Assembly (NCBI GenBank): GCA_934728065.1
Contig: CAKVDW010000009.1
Coordinates: forward strand, 9,479-73,478
Length of the DNA: 64,000 bases
Source: an uncultured Campylobacter sp.
GTDB taxonomy: Bacteria; Campylobacterota; Campylobacteria; Campylobacterales; Campylobacteraceae
Direction: 5' to 3'
Below, one piece after another: positions 55,957 to 63,919 of this stretch. Position 1 is the first letter of the stretch. Every line of letters begins with the position of its first letter. The position numbers and the translations under genes were made by a program. The notes beneath the pieces are model-generated. The model did not search any database. It was not told the DNA's origin and saw nothing but the letters and a program-made list of their open reading frames with translations.

Positions 55957-57240
55957 TTAAGCTTTTATATCCACTTTATTTAAGGGCTTAATTTTACTTA
56001 AATTTAAACTCATCAAATTTGTGTTTAAATCATTGCCATTTGAGCCGCCAAAACTACCACTTGAATTCGTGCCAAATAAAATGTTAAAAGCATCAAGCCT
56101 TTGTGTATCTTGCAAAAGGTTTTTGTATTGAGCAAAAAACTCTTGTGTGTAAATGGGGCTTTTGCTTTTAGCCTGTATAATTTGGCGTTTAAAGCCTTGC
56201 TCCGCACTTTCACTTTCGTTTTGCGTTTTATCGGCTGAATTTGTGCTTTCAGTTTCACTCAAAATAACATTTTCTTTGCCTTGAATGCCATTTTCTTTCA
56301 TAAAATTTTCGATGATTTCGCCAAAAGATTTTAACTCTTTTTCATCGATTTTGCTCGTGCCATTTACCAGCCCAAGCCACTGCGATTTAAACTCATCTAC
56401 GCTTAAATCAGCATTATACAAATCAAAGATTTTCATCATTCGCGCAAATTTCTCTTGCGTGTTGCCGCTTGAATTTAAAAAGCCGTTTTCGCCCACAAAG
56501 TCGTTTAAATCTTTGACAACGCCTTTGCTTAAATTCTTGTCAAAGCCCATTAGTTTGCCGCTTATCGTGGTGTTGCCAGCGATGATATGCCCATTTTGGT
56601 TTTGAGTAAGTTGCGCCCCAGCAAACGCCATAAAAAGCCCACCTTTGCTTACTTTACCATCGCTTAAATACGCATTTTTGCCAAGATTAAGCGAATTTAT
56701 CTCAAAAATTTCATCGATTTTTCCCAAAGAATTTACCCTAAAACTTTGAGCTGTTTGCGTGCGAGATAGCGGGCTGTCATTTGCGCTTACTCCCTTTGAA
56801 AGCTCATTTTGCGAGCTGTGCTTTTGTGTAATTGTCAAACTTTTCGTGTCATAATCAAAGCCCAGCGGAATTTGTGAGATTTGTTCTTTGTCGTAAGTTT
56901 GGGCATTTGGGACAAGTTGAGAAAAAAGTTTATAAACATTACCCAGCGTTTTTGTAAGCTCGATTTGGCTAAAATGTTTGTTTGTGGCGAGTTCTTGGGC
57001 TAAATTCTCCACGCCTTTGGCATAAATTTTATAATCTTTATCAAGCCCCACAGCCTCGTTAAAATCGCTTGTGAAAAAGCCCTCATTATCCACGCCATAG
57101 CCTAAAATTTCACTTGTGGCTTGACTTTTGTCTTTAACAAAATTTGAATTTTGGGTTGAATTTAAAACGGTTGAATTTGCCTTTGAATTTGAAATATTTG
57201 TGTAAGCATAATTTGAATGAGAATTTATAGAATTTAGCAT
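55957..57240 (-). CDS. Cj0814-like flagellum-associated secreted protein, paralogue 2
   Basis: A 427-residue Asn/Ser-rich protein with no signal peptide. Shared with its relatives are the N-terminal SNYAYTN region, EILGYGVDNEGFFTSDFNEAVG (about residue 35), KVSKGGLFMAFAGA in the middle and the C-terminal KVDIKA. The ATG at 57240 has GAAAGG upstream. A GCCGATAT sigma-28 box lies about 30 bases upstream on the same strand, so transcription should follow late flagellar genes. Probably exported through the flagellar apparatus; function unknown. Confidence 0.75.
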   Translation of the reverse strand: MLNSINSHSNYAYTNISNSKANSTVLNSTQNSNFVKDKSQATSEILGYGVDNEGFFTSDFNEAVGLDKDYKIYAKGVENLAQELATNKHFSQIELTKTLGNVYKLFSQLVPNAQTYDKEQISQIPLGFDYDTKSLTITQKHSSQNELSKGVSANDSPLSRTQTAQSFRVNSLGKIDEIFEINSLNLGKNAYLSDGKVSKGGLFMAFAGAQLTQNQNGHIIAGNTTISGKLMGFDKNLSKGVVKDLNDFVGENGFLNSSGNTQEKFARMMKIFDLYNADLSVDEFKSQWLGLVNGTSKIDEKELKSFGEIIENFMKENGIQGKENVILSETESTNSADKTQNESESAEQGFKRQIIQAKSKSPIYTQEFFAQYKNLLQDTQRLDAFNILFGTNSSGSFGGSNGNDLNTNLMSLNLSKIKPLNKVDIKA

Positions 57241-57268
57241 TTTAAACCTTTCAAATCTTATTTGCATT

Positions 57269-57276
57269 ATATCGGC
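57269..57276 (-). promoter_or_regulatory. Sigma-28 (FliA) -10 box for paralogue 2
   Basis: GCCGATAT on the minus strand, one base from the GCCGATAA consensus, 29 bases before the ATG. The -35 position has no clear TAAA, which is common for Campylobacter FliA promoters. Confidence 0.6.
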
Positions 57277-57410
57277 AAAAAAAAGAAAACTGATAAATAA
57301 TTTTTTCTTACAACTTAATGAAATGCTTTGAAAATATAGGCTTAAATGATGAATTTAAAGCAAAATGCACTGAGTTTTTGAAAAGTTAAAAGATGAAATT
57401 TAAAATGACA

Positions 57411-57437
57411 TAAAAAAGTTGAAAAAATTGCCGATAT
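57411..57437 (+). promoter_or_regulatory. Sigma-28 (FliA) promoter for the first GG precursor
   Basis: TAAA (57411-57414), exactly 15 bases, then GCCGATAT (57430-57437). Spacing and boxes match the TAAA-N15-GCCGATAA flagellar consensus. The start codon lies about 120 bases downstream, leaving a long leader. Confidence 0.7.
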
Positions 57438-57564
57438 AGTTTTGATGATAAATTTACAATTTTGTAAATTTGAAACAATTTGTAGATAAATTTAAATTTT
57501 TTTGTCAATTTACATTATTTTGTGCTAAAATGATTTGATATTCTAAAGCTCGCAAGGAGAGAAA

Positions 57565-58173
57565 ATGTTTCACACATTTTTTAAGATAGCACTTTTGGGT
57601 GCTTTGACGGCAAATCTTTCTTTGGCTGATGATTTTTTAGCTAGGGCAACAAATGGAGCTTTGAGCGATAATTCAGTCGGTGTCAAAAAGCTAACAGCTG
57701 ATGAGGCAAGCAAGGTTGTGGGTGGATATAATGCTCAATTTGTGGCATTAAGAAACATTTCTCTTGGAAATGTGTCTGTAATGGAAATGGCTGCGGTGGC
57801 TATTTTAAGTTCTAGTGAATTGCGTTATAAAGGTGTTTGCAATTTGGGAGCTACTGTATGCACGACATTTAATGCTAATGGGCAACAAATTGCGACCTAT
57901 TCTGCAAACACGCGCTATAAAGAGTTATCCGCTGTGGCTGACCCTACCAAAAATCAATTTGTGGCTTTCAGTGTAACGCAAACTTACAGCAGGGTAAATC
58001 CTTATCGTCCTACTATTACTCACGCAGTAACTAATATGGTTTTAGGTGTAACGAGTTCAGGTGCTGTTTATAAGGTGCGTTCAAATATAGGCTTTAACAA
58101 AATTGTCAATGAAATGCGTTCTTCGTATGAAAAAACAATAAAAAATTATCTCGCCACTCAAATAATGAGATAA
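57565..58173 (+). CDS. Double-glycine leader precursor 1 (exported)
   Basis: A 202-residue precursor. Residues 1-21 are a Sec signal peptide (ends LSLA), and residues 22-54 a propeptide ending LTADEASKVVGG. Counting back from the cleavage site this has L at -12, E at -8, V at -4, G at -2 and G at -1, the double-glycine leader consensus read by C39 peptidases. The predicted mature part is 148 residues, with an opening hydrophobic helix (MEMAAVAIL), a possible disulfide (CNLGATVC) and no family that I recognise. AAGGAGAG precedes the ATG. A sigma-28-like promoter lies upstream and a strong terminator follows. Confidence 0.8.
   Translation: MFHTFFKIALLGALTANLSLADDFLARATNGALSDNSVGVKKLTADEASKVVGGYNAQFVALRNISLGNVSVMEMAAVAILSSSELRYKGVCNLGATVCTTFNANGQQIATYSANTRYKELSAVADPTKNQFVAFSVTQTYSRVNPYRPTITHAVTNMVLGVTSSGAVYKVRSNIGFNKIVNEMRSSYEKTIKNYLATQIMR
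57617..57725 (+). repeat. Conserved 109-base leader cassette, copy 1
   Basis: Encodes the end of the signal peptide plus the double-glycine propeptide. It differs from 60025-60133 at only 5 of 109 positions, four of them synonymous, while the flanking sequence encoding the signal core and mature protein is unrelated or very diverged. Confidence 0.85.
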
Positions 58174-58186
58174 AAAGTCGATTTAC

Positions 58187-58216
58187 CCTTTGACCTTTTT
58201 AGGTCAAAGGATTTTT
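58187..58216 (+). terminator. Terminator after precursor 1
   Basis: CCTTTGACC-TTTTTA-GGTCAAAGG followed by ATTTTT, a perfect 9-bp stem. It lies 15 bases before the next gene of the same strand, so downstream genes would depend on read-through or be expressed at a lower level. Confidence 0.9.
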
Positions 58217-58230
58217 CTAAGGTTGGAAAG

Positions 58231-59253
58231 ATGACAAAATTTAGCATAGTTTCATCAAATACATTTAATCCATTTGCAAATGTAAATGTGCATATTAGAG
58301 GTGTTGATGATATAAAATTAAAGACGACAAATTCCATAAATTCAAGCGAAGTCTTAGGCTACAAGATTGATAAAGACGGCTTTTTCACGGCTGAATTTAA
58401 CGAAAAAGCAGGAATTTCAAAGGATTTTAAAATCCATTCAAGCTCTATGCAACAAATAGTAGAACAAGCGATGAGTTATCAGCCTTTCAACACTCCCTTG
58501 CACGCAAGTATCGACATAGCCGCAAGCGTTGGCAATGCCTACAAAGTTTTTTCGCAACTCACAAATGACAGCGCAAAAAGCACATTTCACACTGATGAAA
58601 TTCAAAATTTGCCCTTTATTTATCAATATAACACAAGCACATTAGAGCTTGCAAACACCCTTTCACGCAGCAAATCAAGCAATGCCAACATAGAAAATTT
58701 GCTCGCACAAGATAAGCAAAGTGAGTTTTTGCAAACCAAAAATCTCTTTTTGGAAGGCTTTTTTGACAGCGAAATAGGCTTAATCCGCAACTCAAATGAA
58801 ATGCAAAAATATACAAACCAAAACGGCGAGATAAACTCGGGCGGGCTTTTGGTGGCGGTTTTAAATGCAAATGACTTACTCATTGAAAGCGAGACGACTA
58901 TTTGGGGTAAAATGCTGGGAGCGGACAGACACACGAACGCAAATGCGTTAAATAAGTGGTTTCATCAAAGCGAACTTCAAAATATAGTCGTTTTTGGCGA
59001 AAAGGATTTTATGCAAATGCTTAAAGGCACGGATTTAAACGAGTTTAAAATGCAGTATAAAGCCTATCAAAACAAAAAAATACAAGAAAATTCAAGTCAA
59101 AGCATAGGACTTGATGATGCGGTAAAAGAGGCACAGAGGTATTTAGAGTTACTTTTTGGCAAGTCTTTGCAAAGACAAAAAGGCGCACAAAATACAAATT
59201 TTATGAATGAATCTGCAAAAGAAAGGCTCAAAAAAGTTGATATAAAGGCATAG
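58231..59253 (+). CDS. Cj0814-like flagellum-associated secreted protein, paralogue 3
   Basis: A 340-residue relative of the proteins at 41133 and 55957. EVLGYKIDKDGFFTAEFNEKAG (about residue 40), a central GEINSGGLLVAVLNAND and the C-terminal KVDIKA are shared. No signal peptide. It is shorter in the middle and C-terminal part than paralogue 2. AAGGTTGGAAAG precedes the ATG. It stands directly before the C39 peptidase gene (15-base gap), tying this family to the maturation system. Confidence 0.75.
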   Translation: MTKFSIVSSNTFNPFANVNVHIRGVDDIKLKTTNSINSSEVLGYKIDKDGFFTAEFNEKAGISKDFKIHSSSMQQIVEQAMSYQPFNTPLHASIDIAASVGNAYKVFSQLTNDSAKSTFHTDEIQNLPFIYQYNTSTLELANTLSRSKSSNANIENLLAQDKQSEFLQTKNLFLEGFFDSEIGLIRNSNEMQKYTNQNGEINSGGLLVAVLNANDLLIESETTIWGKMLGADRHTNANALNKWFHQSELQNIVVFGEKDFMQMLKGTDLNEFKMQYKAYQNKKIQENSSQSIGLDDAVKEAQRYLELLFGKSLQRQKGAQNTNFMNESAKERLKKVDIKA

Positions 59254-59268
59254 GTAGAGGCAAATATT

Positions 59269-59871
59269 GTGAATTTGATAAAATTTTTCTTTCGTGTTGT
59301 GGCGTTTTGTGTCCTTTTGCCTGCGTTTTGCCTTGCTGAATTTGTGGTTAAATCCTACCAAGAACTTAAAAACGAAAATATGATTCGCCAAAATTATGAG
59401 CAATCCTGCGGTGCAGCGAGCCTTGCGACACTTTTAAATATGTCAAATTTTAAGCAATTTACCGAACTTGAAATTTTACAAGCGATGAATGAAAAAGTCT
59501 TAAATACCGATATGGTAAGCTTCTCACAGCTTATTGCTACGCTTGAAAAACTAGGTTTTGAGGGTGGTGCGTATCAAATAGAGCGCACAAGCCTTGACAA
59601 GCTTGTTGGGCTACCCTTGCTCGTCAAAATAGAGGACGACCCGCGTTTTCCACACTTTGTCATCATCATCAACCATAAAGGCGATTTTTTGCAAATTTTA
59701 GACCCAAGTTCTGGGGCTTACATAAGCTCAAAGCGTGAATTTTTTAGCCTTTGGGACAGAGATAAAAAAGGCGGTTTTGTCTTAATGGTCCCATCTAAAA
59801 CACAAAAACAAAGTAAGCTTAATTTGCCAAATAAAACTCACTTTGAATTTCAACCTTTTAAACTTTTTTGA
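59269..59871 (+). CDS. Exported C39 double-glycine peptidase
   Basis: A 200-residue free-standing C39 cysteine peptidase, the family that removes double-glycine leaders. A Sec signal peptide (cleaved after about Ala23) sends it to the periplasm. The catalytic set is complete: Gln41 (oxyanion hole, six before the Cys), Cys47 in QSCGAAS, His129 in FPHFVIIINH and Asp145 in LDPSSG. In classical bacteriocin systems this domain is fused to an ABC exporter and works in the cytoplasm; here there is no transporter domain. The start is GTG. Neighbours on both sides encode exported proteins with matching leaders, the obvious substrates. Confidence 0.88.
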   Translation: MNLIKFFFRVVAFCVLLPAFCLAEFVVKSYQELKNENMIRQNYEQSCGAASLATLLNMSNFKQFTELEILQAMNEKVLNTDMVSFSQLIATLEKLGFEGGAYQIERTSLDKLVGLPLLVKIEDDPRFPHFVIIINHKGDFLQILDPSSGAYISSKREFFSLWDRDKKGGFVLMVPSKTQKQSKLNLPNKTHFEFQPFKLF

Positions 59872-59972
59872 TTTTTATTACTTTGATATTTTGACATAAT
59901 ATTTTAAACTTATTTTAAAAATAACTGTGTTATCATTCAATATTATTTTAACAAAATTTAAAGATATCAATA

Positions 59973-60296
59973 ATGTTAAAAATACTTTTTAAAATTATAT
60001 TTTTAAGTATGTTTTTAGTAAGCTTTTCTTTGGCTGATGATTTTTTAGCTAGGGCGACAAATGGAGCTTTGAGCGATAATTCAGTCGGCGTTAAAAGGCT
60101 AACAGCTGATGAGGCAAGCAAGGTTGTGGGCGGGCATCTTACAGCCTACAAACTTATGAGCGGCTATGAACTTGCGGTTGTAGCTTATACAACTATTGAT
60201 GCAAACGATGCTGGTTACACTTTTGCAGGGAGAAAAGGGATGGAAATAAAATATGATGCAAATGGAAATTATGTTGAAACAAAAAGTAGCCTTTAA
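59973..60296 (+). CDS. Double-glycine leader precursor 2 (exported)
   Basis: A 107-residue precursor. The signal peptide again ends at residue 21 (FSLA) and the propeptide again ends LTADEASKVVGG at residue 54, identical to precursor 1 except for one Lys/Arg change. The predicted mature part is only 53 residues, and its start (SGYELAVVAYTT, later YDANGNYVETK) resembles the same region of precursor 1. A 1-base shift near 60284 would add about 27 in-frame residues, so it may be a truncated version of a longer protein. No good ribosome binding site is seen. Confidence 0.75.
   Translation: MLKILFKIIFLSMFLVSFSLADDFLARATNGALSDNSVGVKRLTADEASKVVGGHLTAYKLMSGYELAVVAYTTIDANDAGYTFAGRKGMEIKYDANGNYVETKSSL
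60025..60133 (+). repeat. Conserved 109-base leader cassette, copy 2
   Basis: Second copy of the signal-end plus propeptide cassette, in the same orientation as copy 1 and 2.4 kb away. See 57617-57725 for the comparison. Confidence 0.85.
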
Positions 60297-60390
60297 GGCA
60301 TATAAAGGTCAAATGGAATATATACTTAGTTATGGCAAAATACCACCAAATACTAAATGGTTGCCGTAAAAATTTATTAAAGGCGTTTCT

Positions 60391-60924
60391 ATGTTAAATC
60401 TCGTTAATACAATGGACATAAATTCTAATATCTTGCCAAAAAAGCAGGAACAAAATGTTAAAATTGCAAACCGAATTACCAATAATAAAGATGTGCAAAA
60501 TGATTTTAGCTGGAAATACGGCACGCCTTGGGAAGATACAAGCGATGAAGAGCTTGCAAAAATCAACACTACTATGAATAATGCTTTTAAAGTGCTTGTT
60601 AAGCAATATAATGAAAGTGTAAAAAATGTCTCTTTGGTTGAAAATTCAATAGAAAAACAACTTGATAAAGATATGATAGATGAAAACGAACTTAATGAAT
60701 TTATCAGTAAAAATACCTTGCCACTTGTCAATGCTTTTGTTGATAAAGATGTGGTCCAAATTTATAAGACAAGTGCAAATTTAGATGAATTTAAGGCAAA
60801 ATGGCTTGAACTTAAAAATCAACAAATAACCGAGCTGATGAAAATGTTTTTGCAAATGGGATTTAAAAGTGATTTTGCCGACGAAAATTTTAGCGTAAAA
60901 ACCGAACTTAATATCAAAATTTAA
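60391..60924 (+). CDS. Small protein related to the Cj0814-like group
   Basis: A 177-residue acidic, Asn/Lys-rich protein without signal peptide. Its start (MLNLVNTMDINSN) and the segment TSANLDEFKAKWLELKNQQ resemble the opening of the other group members and the ADLSVDEFKSQWLGLVNG segment of paralogue 2. It ends in KTELNIKI, reminiscent of KVDIKA. It is therefore probably a short or reduced relative rather than an independent family. A weak AAAGGCG site lies upstream. Function unknown. Confidence 0.6.
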   Translation: MLNLVNTMDINSNILPKKQEQNVKIANRITNNKDVQNDFSWKYGTPWEDTSDEELAKINTTMNNAFKVLVKQYNESVKNVSLVENSIEKQLDKDMIDENELNEFISKNTLPLVNAFVDKDVVQIYKTSANLDEFKAKWLELKNQQITELMKMFLQMGFKSDFADENFSVKTELNIKI

Positions 60925-61216
60925 ATTTAAATCTCTTGGCACAATTTTGTTTTTTGCGAATAAACAACAAAACTCAATTAAATGATATTTTCTATAACAA
61001 ATTTTAACAATATAAATAAAGCACAGTAAATGCCCACAAATCCTTTCACAAGTTGTAAAGCGTTTTCAAGCTCAAAAGATAGTCTCACAAAAGCTTGGAG
61101 CAAAGCAAAGGATATGTTAGAAACTTAAGTTGTGAAAAATGTTTTTAATCTTTTGCTCAATATTTTTAAAAGTTAAATTTCATCGTGTATAATTTACAAA
61201 AATTAAGGAAAAAAGC
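60925..61216. other. Intergenic region before dapF
   Basis: About 290 AT-rich bases. A 32-codon frame at 61030-61128 (begins MPTNPFTSCKAF) has no ribosome binding site and is probably a decayed gene end or chance. Nothing else is recognised. Confidence 0.4.
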
Positions 61217-62092
61217 GTGGAATTTTACAAGTATTGTGCAAGTGGCAATGACTTTGTCATCTATGCTGATGAGGGCAAAAAGGACAGAAGCGAGCTAGCT
61301 AAAATGCTATGTGATAGGCATAGCGGCATAGGTGCTGACGGGCTTATCGCCATTTTACCGAGTGGCAAAAGCGATGAAAATGGCGCAAGGCGAGAAAATG
61401 CAAGTGATAAAGCAAGCCCTAAAAACAAAGCACAGCAAAAGTGCGAAATCAGCCAAAAATGCCCCGAAAACAGCGCAAAGCAAAAGCCCCAAAACTATGA
61501 TTTTGAGTGGGATTTTTACAACTGCGATGGCAGTGCGCCCCTTATGTGTGGTAACGGCGCACGCGCGGCGGCTCATTTTGCCGTGCATTTTTTGGGAAAA
61601 AGCGCGAATTTAGCCTTTCTCACAAAGGCTGGAATCATCAAGGCAAGCGTTGAAAAAGATTCAGTAGAAATCACGCTTGGAGTGGTAAAAGACGAAAAAG
61701 CGCCCTTTGAATTTGGGGGCAAAATTTGGCAGGGTTGTGATACGGGCGTGCCACATTTGGTGCATTTTTGCAGGGATTTGGGCGAGTTTGACTTGCGCCT
61801 TTGCCAAAGCGTGCGCGAAAAATTCAACGCAAATGTGAATTTCGCGCAAATCATAAGCCCCACGCATTTACGGGTGCGCACTTACGAGCGAGGCGTGGAA
61901 GATGAAACGCTGGCGTGTGGCACAGGAATGGCGGCAAGTTTTTACCTAGCGCACAAAAACAAAGCCCTGCAAAATAGCGTTTTAGTCGAGCCAAAAAGCG
62001 GCGAGCGGCTAAATTTACGCTATGAAAATGGGCAAATCTTTTTCAAAGGCGAAGTGAGGTGCTGTTTTGAAGCCAAGTATCATTTTTCTTAG
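61217..62092 (+). CDS. dapF: Diaminopimelate epimerase with a low-complexity insert
   Basis: Converts LL- to meso-diaminopimelate for lysine and peptidoglycan. FYKYCASGNDFVI, the catalytic Cys111 in LMCGNGARAAAHF and the second Cys in ETLACGTGMAASF are conserved. Residues about 50-93 form a Lys/Gln/Ser/Asn-rich insert between GLIAILP and YDFEWDFYNCDGS that is absent from the DapF proteins I know; it falls in a surface loop and need not harm activity. The start is GTG with AAGGAAAA upstream. Overlaps the next gene by 26 bases; order as in Cj1531-Cj1532. Confidence 0.94.
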   Translation: MEFYKYCASGNDFVIYADEGKKDRSELAKMLCDRHSGIGADGLIAILPSGKSDENGARRENASDKASPKNKAQQKCEISQKCPENSAKQKPQNYDFEWDFYNCDGSAPLMCGNGARAAAHFAVHFLGKSANLAFLTKAGIIKASVEKDSVEITLGVVKDEKAPFEFGGKIWQGCDTGVPHLVHFCRDLGEFDLRLCQSVREKFNANVNFAQIISPTHLRVRTYERGVEDETLACGTGMAASFYLAHKNKALQNSVLVEPKSGERLNLRYENGQIFFKGEVRCCFEAKYHFS

Positions 62093-62777
62093 CCTTTTTG
62101 CGCCCTTTTTGATGATGGGCATTGAGGGCGGATTTGATGAGAGTTATTATCAACTGCCTATCAACGAAAAGCGCAAAATTTTTGTGGAAAAAATCAACCA
62201 AATGCTTGACATAGCCTTTGAAAAAGTGCTGAAAGAAAGGGAGTTTGCGCTTAATTTTTTGGACGAGGGCGCAAAGGCTGGATATAGGAATTTAGACCAA
62301 GAAAAGCTTGAAAAACTCACGCAAATTCAGCAAAAATACCGCATAAAAAATCTTTTTGACACGAAAGCCTATCAAAAAAAAATCGACACAATCCCCAAAT
62401 CACTAGGCATAGCGCAGGCTTTGGTAGAAAGCGCAACAGGCACGAGCCGTTTCACACGCGAGGCGAACAATCTTTTTGGCGAATGGACTTGGGGCGGCAA
62501 GGGTTTAGTGCCGAAAAAACGCGCCAAAGGCAAGACTCACAAGGTAAAAATCTTTGACAGCCTGCAAGAAAGCGTGGAGTCTTATCTACTCAACCTCAAC
62601 AGGCATCACACTTATGAGGAATTTCGCACGCTACGCCTTGAATTTCGCACTAAAAACAAGCCATTTAAGGGGCTTGATGCTATACAAACTTTGAGAAATT
62701 ACTCTGAAATAAAAGGCAAATATGTAAAAATCTTAAATAATGTCATCACAAAATATCACTTAAGCGCGTATGATTAA
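62067..62777 (+). CDS. Bax/FlgJ-like glucosaminidase-domain protein (Cj1532-like)
   Basis: A 236-residue exported protein with a TTG start inside the 3' end of dapF and AGTGAGG upstream. An N-terminal hydrophobic signal (about residues 3-20) is followed by a Bax-type lysozyme-like domain. PKSLGIAQALVESATGTSRFTREANNLFGEW (about 111-141) carries the catalytic Glu, and VKIFDSLQESVESYLLNLNRH follows. Probably cleaves peptidoglycan in the periplasm. Its 3' end overlaps that of the convergent ATPase gene by 4 bases. Confidence 0.8.
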   Translation: MKPSIIFLSLFAPFLMMGIEGGFDESYYQLPINEKRKIFVEKINQMLDIAFEKVLKEREFALNFLDEGAKAGYRNLDQEKLEKLTQIQQKYRIKNLFDTKAYQKKIDTIPKSLGIAQALVESATGTSRFTREANNLFGEWTWGGKGLVPKKRAKGKTHKVKIFDSLQESVESYLLNLNRHHTYEEFRTLRLEFRTKNKPFKGLDAIQTLRNYSEIKGKYVKILNNVITKYHLSAYD

Positions 62778-63823
62778 TCAAAGCCCAAAGCCCAAGAATC
62801 AAAGGGCAAGACTTCAATTTTCACTCCATTTTCATAAAAACTATGCTCTGTGGAAAGGGTGATAAAAACTATATGAAAAATACCTATTTCAAGTGCTTTT
62901 GGAAGTAATTTTTTAGCCTTGAGCCTGATAAAAGAGATGTCAAGAGTTGGGCTTGAAATAAAGGCAGTTTTGGCATTTTTAAGATAAAAATCAAAAAATT
63001 TATCATACACTATTTCATCTTTAAGCTTTAAAAGCTCTGTAAAAATAACATTCTCAAAGAGTTGTTTAAAGTTTTTATCGATGCACAAGGCATTTTTAAG
63101 GGCAAAATCTCTAAAAAATGCCTTTTTAAGCCTTTTGTTCGCAAAGGATAAAAAACACACCACACCCTTATCCTCAAGCTCATTTACGGCTTTATAAAGG
63201 CTATCTTTAGAAATTTTTTGTTTGCTTTTAAGTCTTTGATACAACTCATTTGCACTAAATTCTGCACCTAGATTAAGTGCGATATGCTTTAAAATGTCGA
63301 GTTCCAAGCTAGAAAAATGCGTTCTTAAATACTCGTTTAAATCCACATTTAAAGTTCTACCAGCTTGTAAAAATGCTCCAACTTGTGAATTTATAGGCAC
63401 ATTCTTTTTGCTTAAACTTACAAATTCCTCAAAATCCAAAAAATCAAGTTTAAGCTCTTTGAAATTTTTAAGATGAAAGGAGTTAAATTCTGTTGAAAGA
63501 ATGATTTGATAGGACTTTGATAGGTCTGAAAAATTATAAATAAAATTTTTCTTAATCCCATAAAAAATTAAGGCTTTTATATTTTTATCCTCTATAAATT
63601 TTTCTAAATTCATCAAAGAATGTTCATCAAAGCGCAAATCATCAAAATCTAAAAATAAATACTCATTTTTTTCAAAAGTGCTTAAATAATTTAAGATGAG
63701 GGATTTTTTGCCAGACTTTTTTGCCCCTTTGATGAGTATGTTTTTCTCATTAAGGTGGATTTTTCGGCTTAAAAGTTCCTTGCTTTCAGGTGGATTTTCA
63801 TAGAAAAACTGTAAAATTTGCAT
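62774..63823 (-). CDS. AAA ATPase with HTH and nuclease-like C-terminus (Cj1533c-like)
   Basis: A 349-residue cytoplasmic protein. Residues about 33-46 form a P-loop (GAKKSGKKS), followed by a Walker B-like FLDFDDLRF. A winged helix-turn-helix lies at about 188-235 (ELYQRLKSKQKISKDSLYKAVNEL), then a C-terminal alpha/beta domain like those of DUF4143/DUF234 archaeal-type ATPases. Function is unknown; such proteins are suspected of DNA transactions or toxin-like roles. GGAAG precedes the start. Matches C. jejuni Cj1533c next to Cj1532. Confidence 0.7.
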   Translation of the reverse strand: MQILQFFYENPPESKELLSRKIHLNEKNILIKGAKKSGKKSLILNYLSTFEKNEYLFLDFDDLRFDEHSLMNLEKFIEDKNIKALIFYGIKKNFIYNFSDLSKSYQIILSTEFNSFHLKNFKELKLDFLDFEEFVSLSKKNVPINSQVGAFLQAGRTLNVDLNEYLRTHFSSLELDILKHIALNLGAEFSANELYQRLKSKQKISKDSLYKAVNELEDKGVVCFLSFANKRLKKAFFRDFALKNALCIDKNFKQLFENVIFTELLKLKDEIVYDKFFDFYLKNAKTAFISSPTLDISFIRLKAKKLLPKALEIGIFHIVFITLSTEHSFYENGVKIEVLPFDSWALGFD

Positions 63824-63919
63824 TTTCTTCCTTTTAAAAAGGATATTATAGCAAAAATCAGCGAATTTAAAGAGCCTTATTTATTCCTTTTTTGCGGATT
63901 TATAAATAAGGCTAGTAAC

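Larger units (their letters stand above)
57241..57564. other. Divergent sigma-28 control region
   Basis: A 324-base AT-rich gap between the divergent paralogue 2 and the first double-glycine precursor. It carries a GCCGATAT box on each strand (57269-57276 minus, 57430-57437 plus), annotated separately. No ORF is supported. Confidence 0.6.

Noticed and set aside
59269..59871. Classical bacteriocin ABC exporter
   Set aside because: The C39 protein is only 200 residues, carries a signal peptide, and no ABC-transporter membrane or nucleotide-binding domain is encoded nearby.
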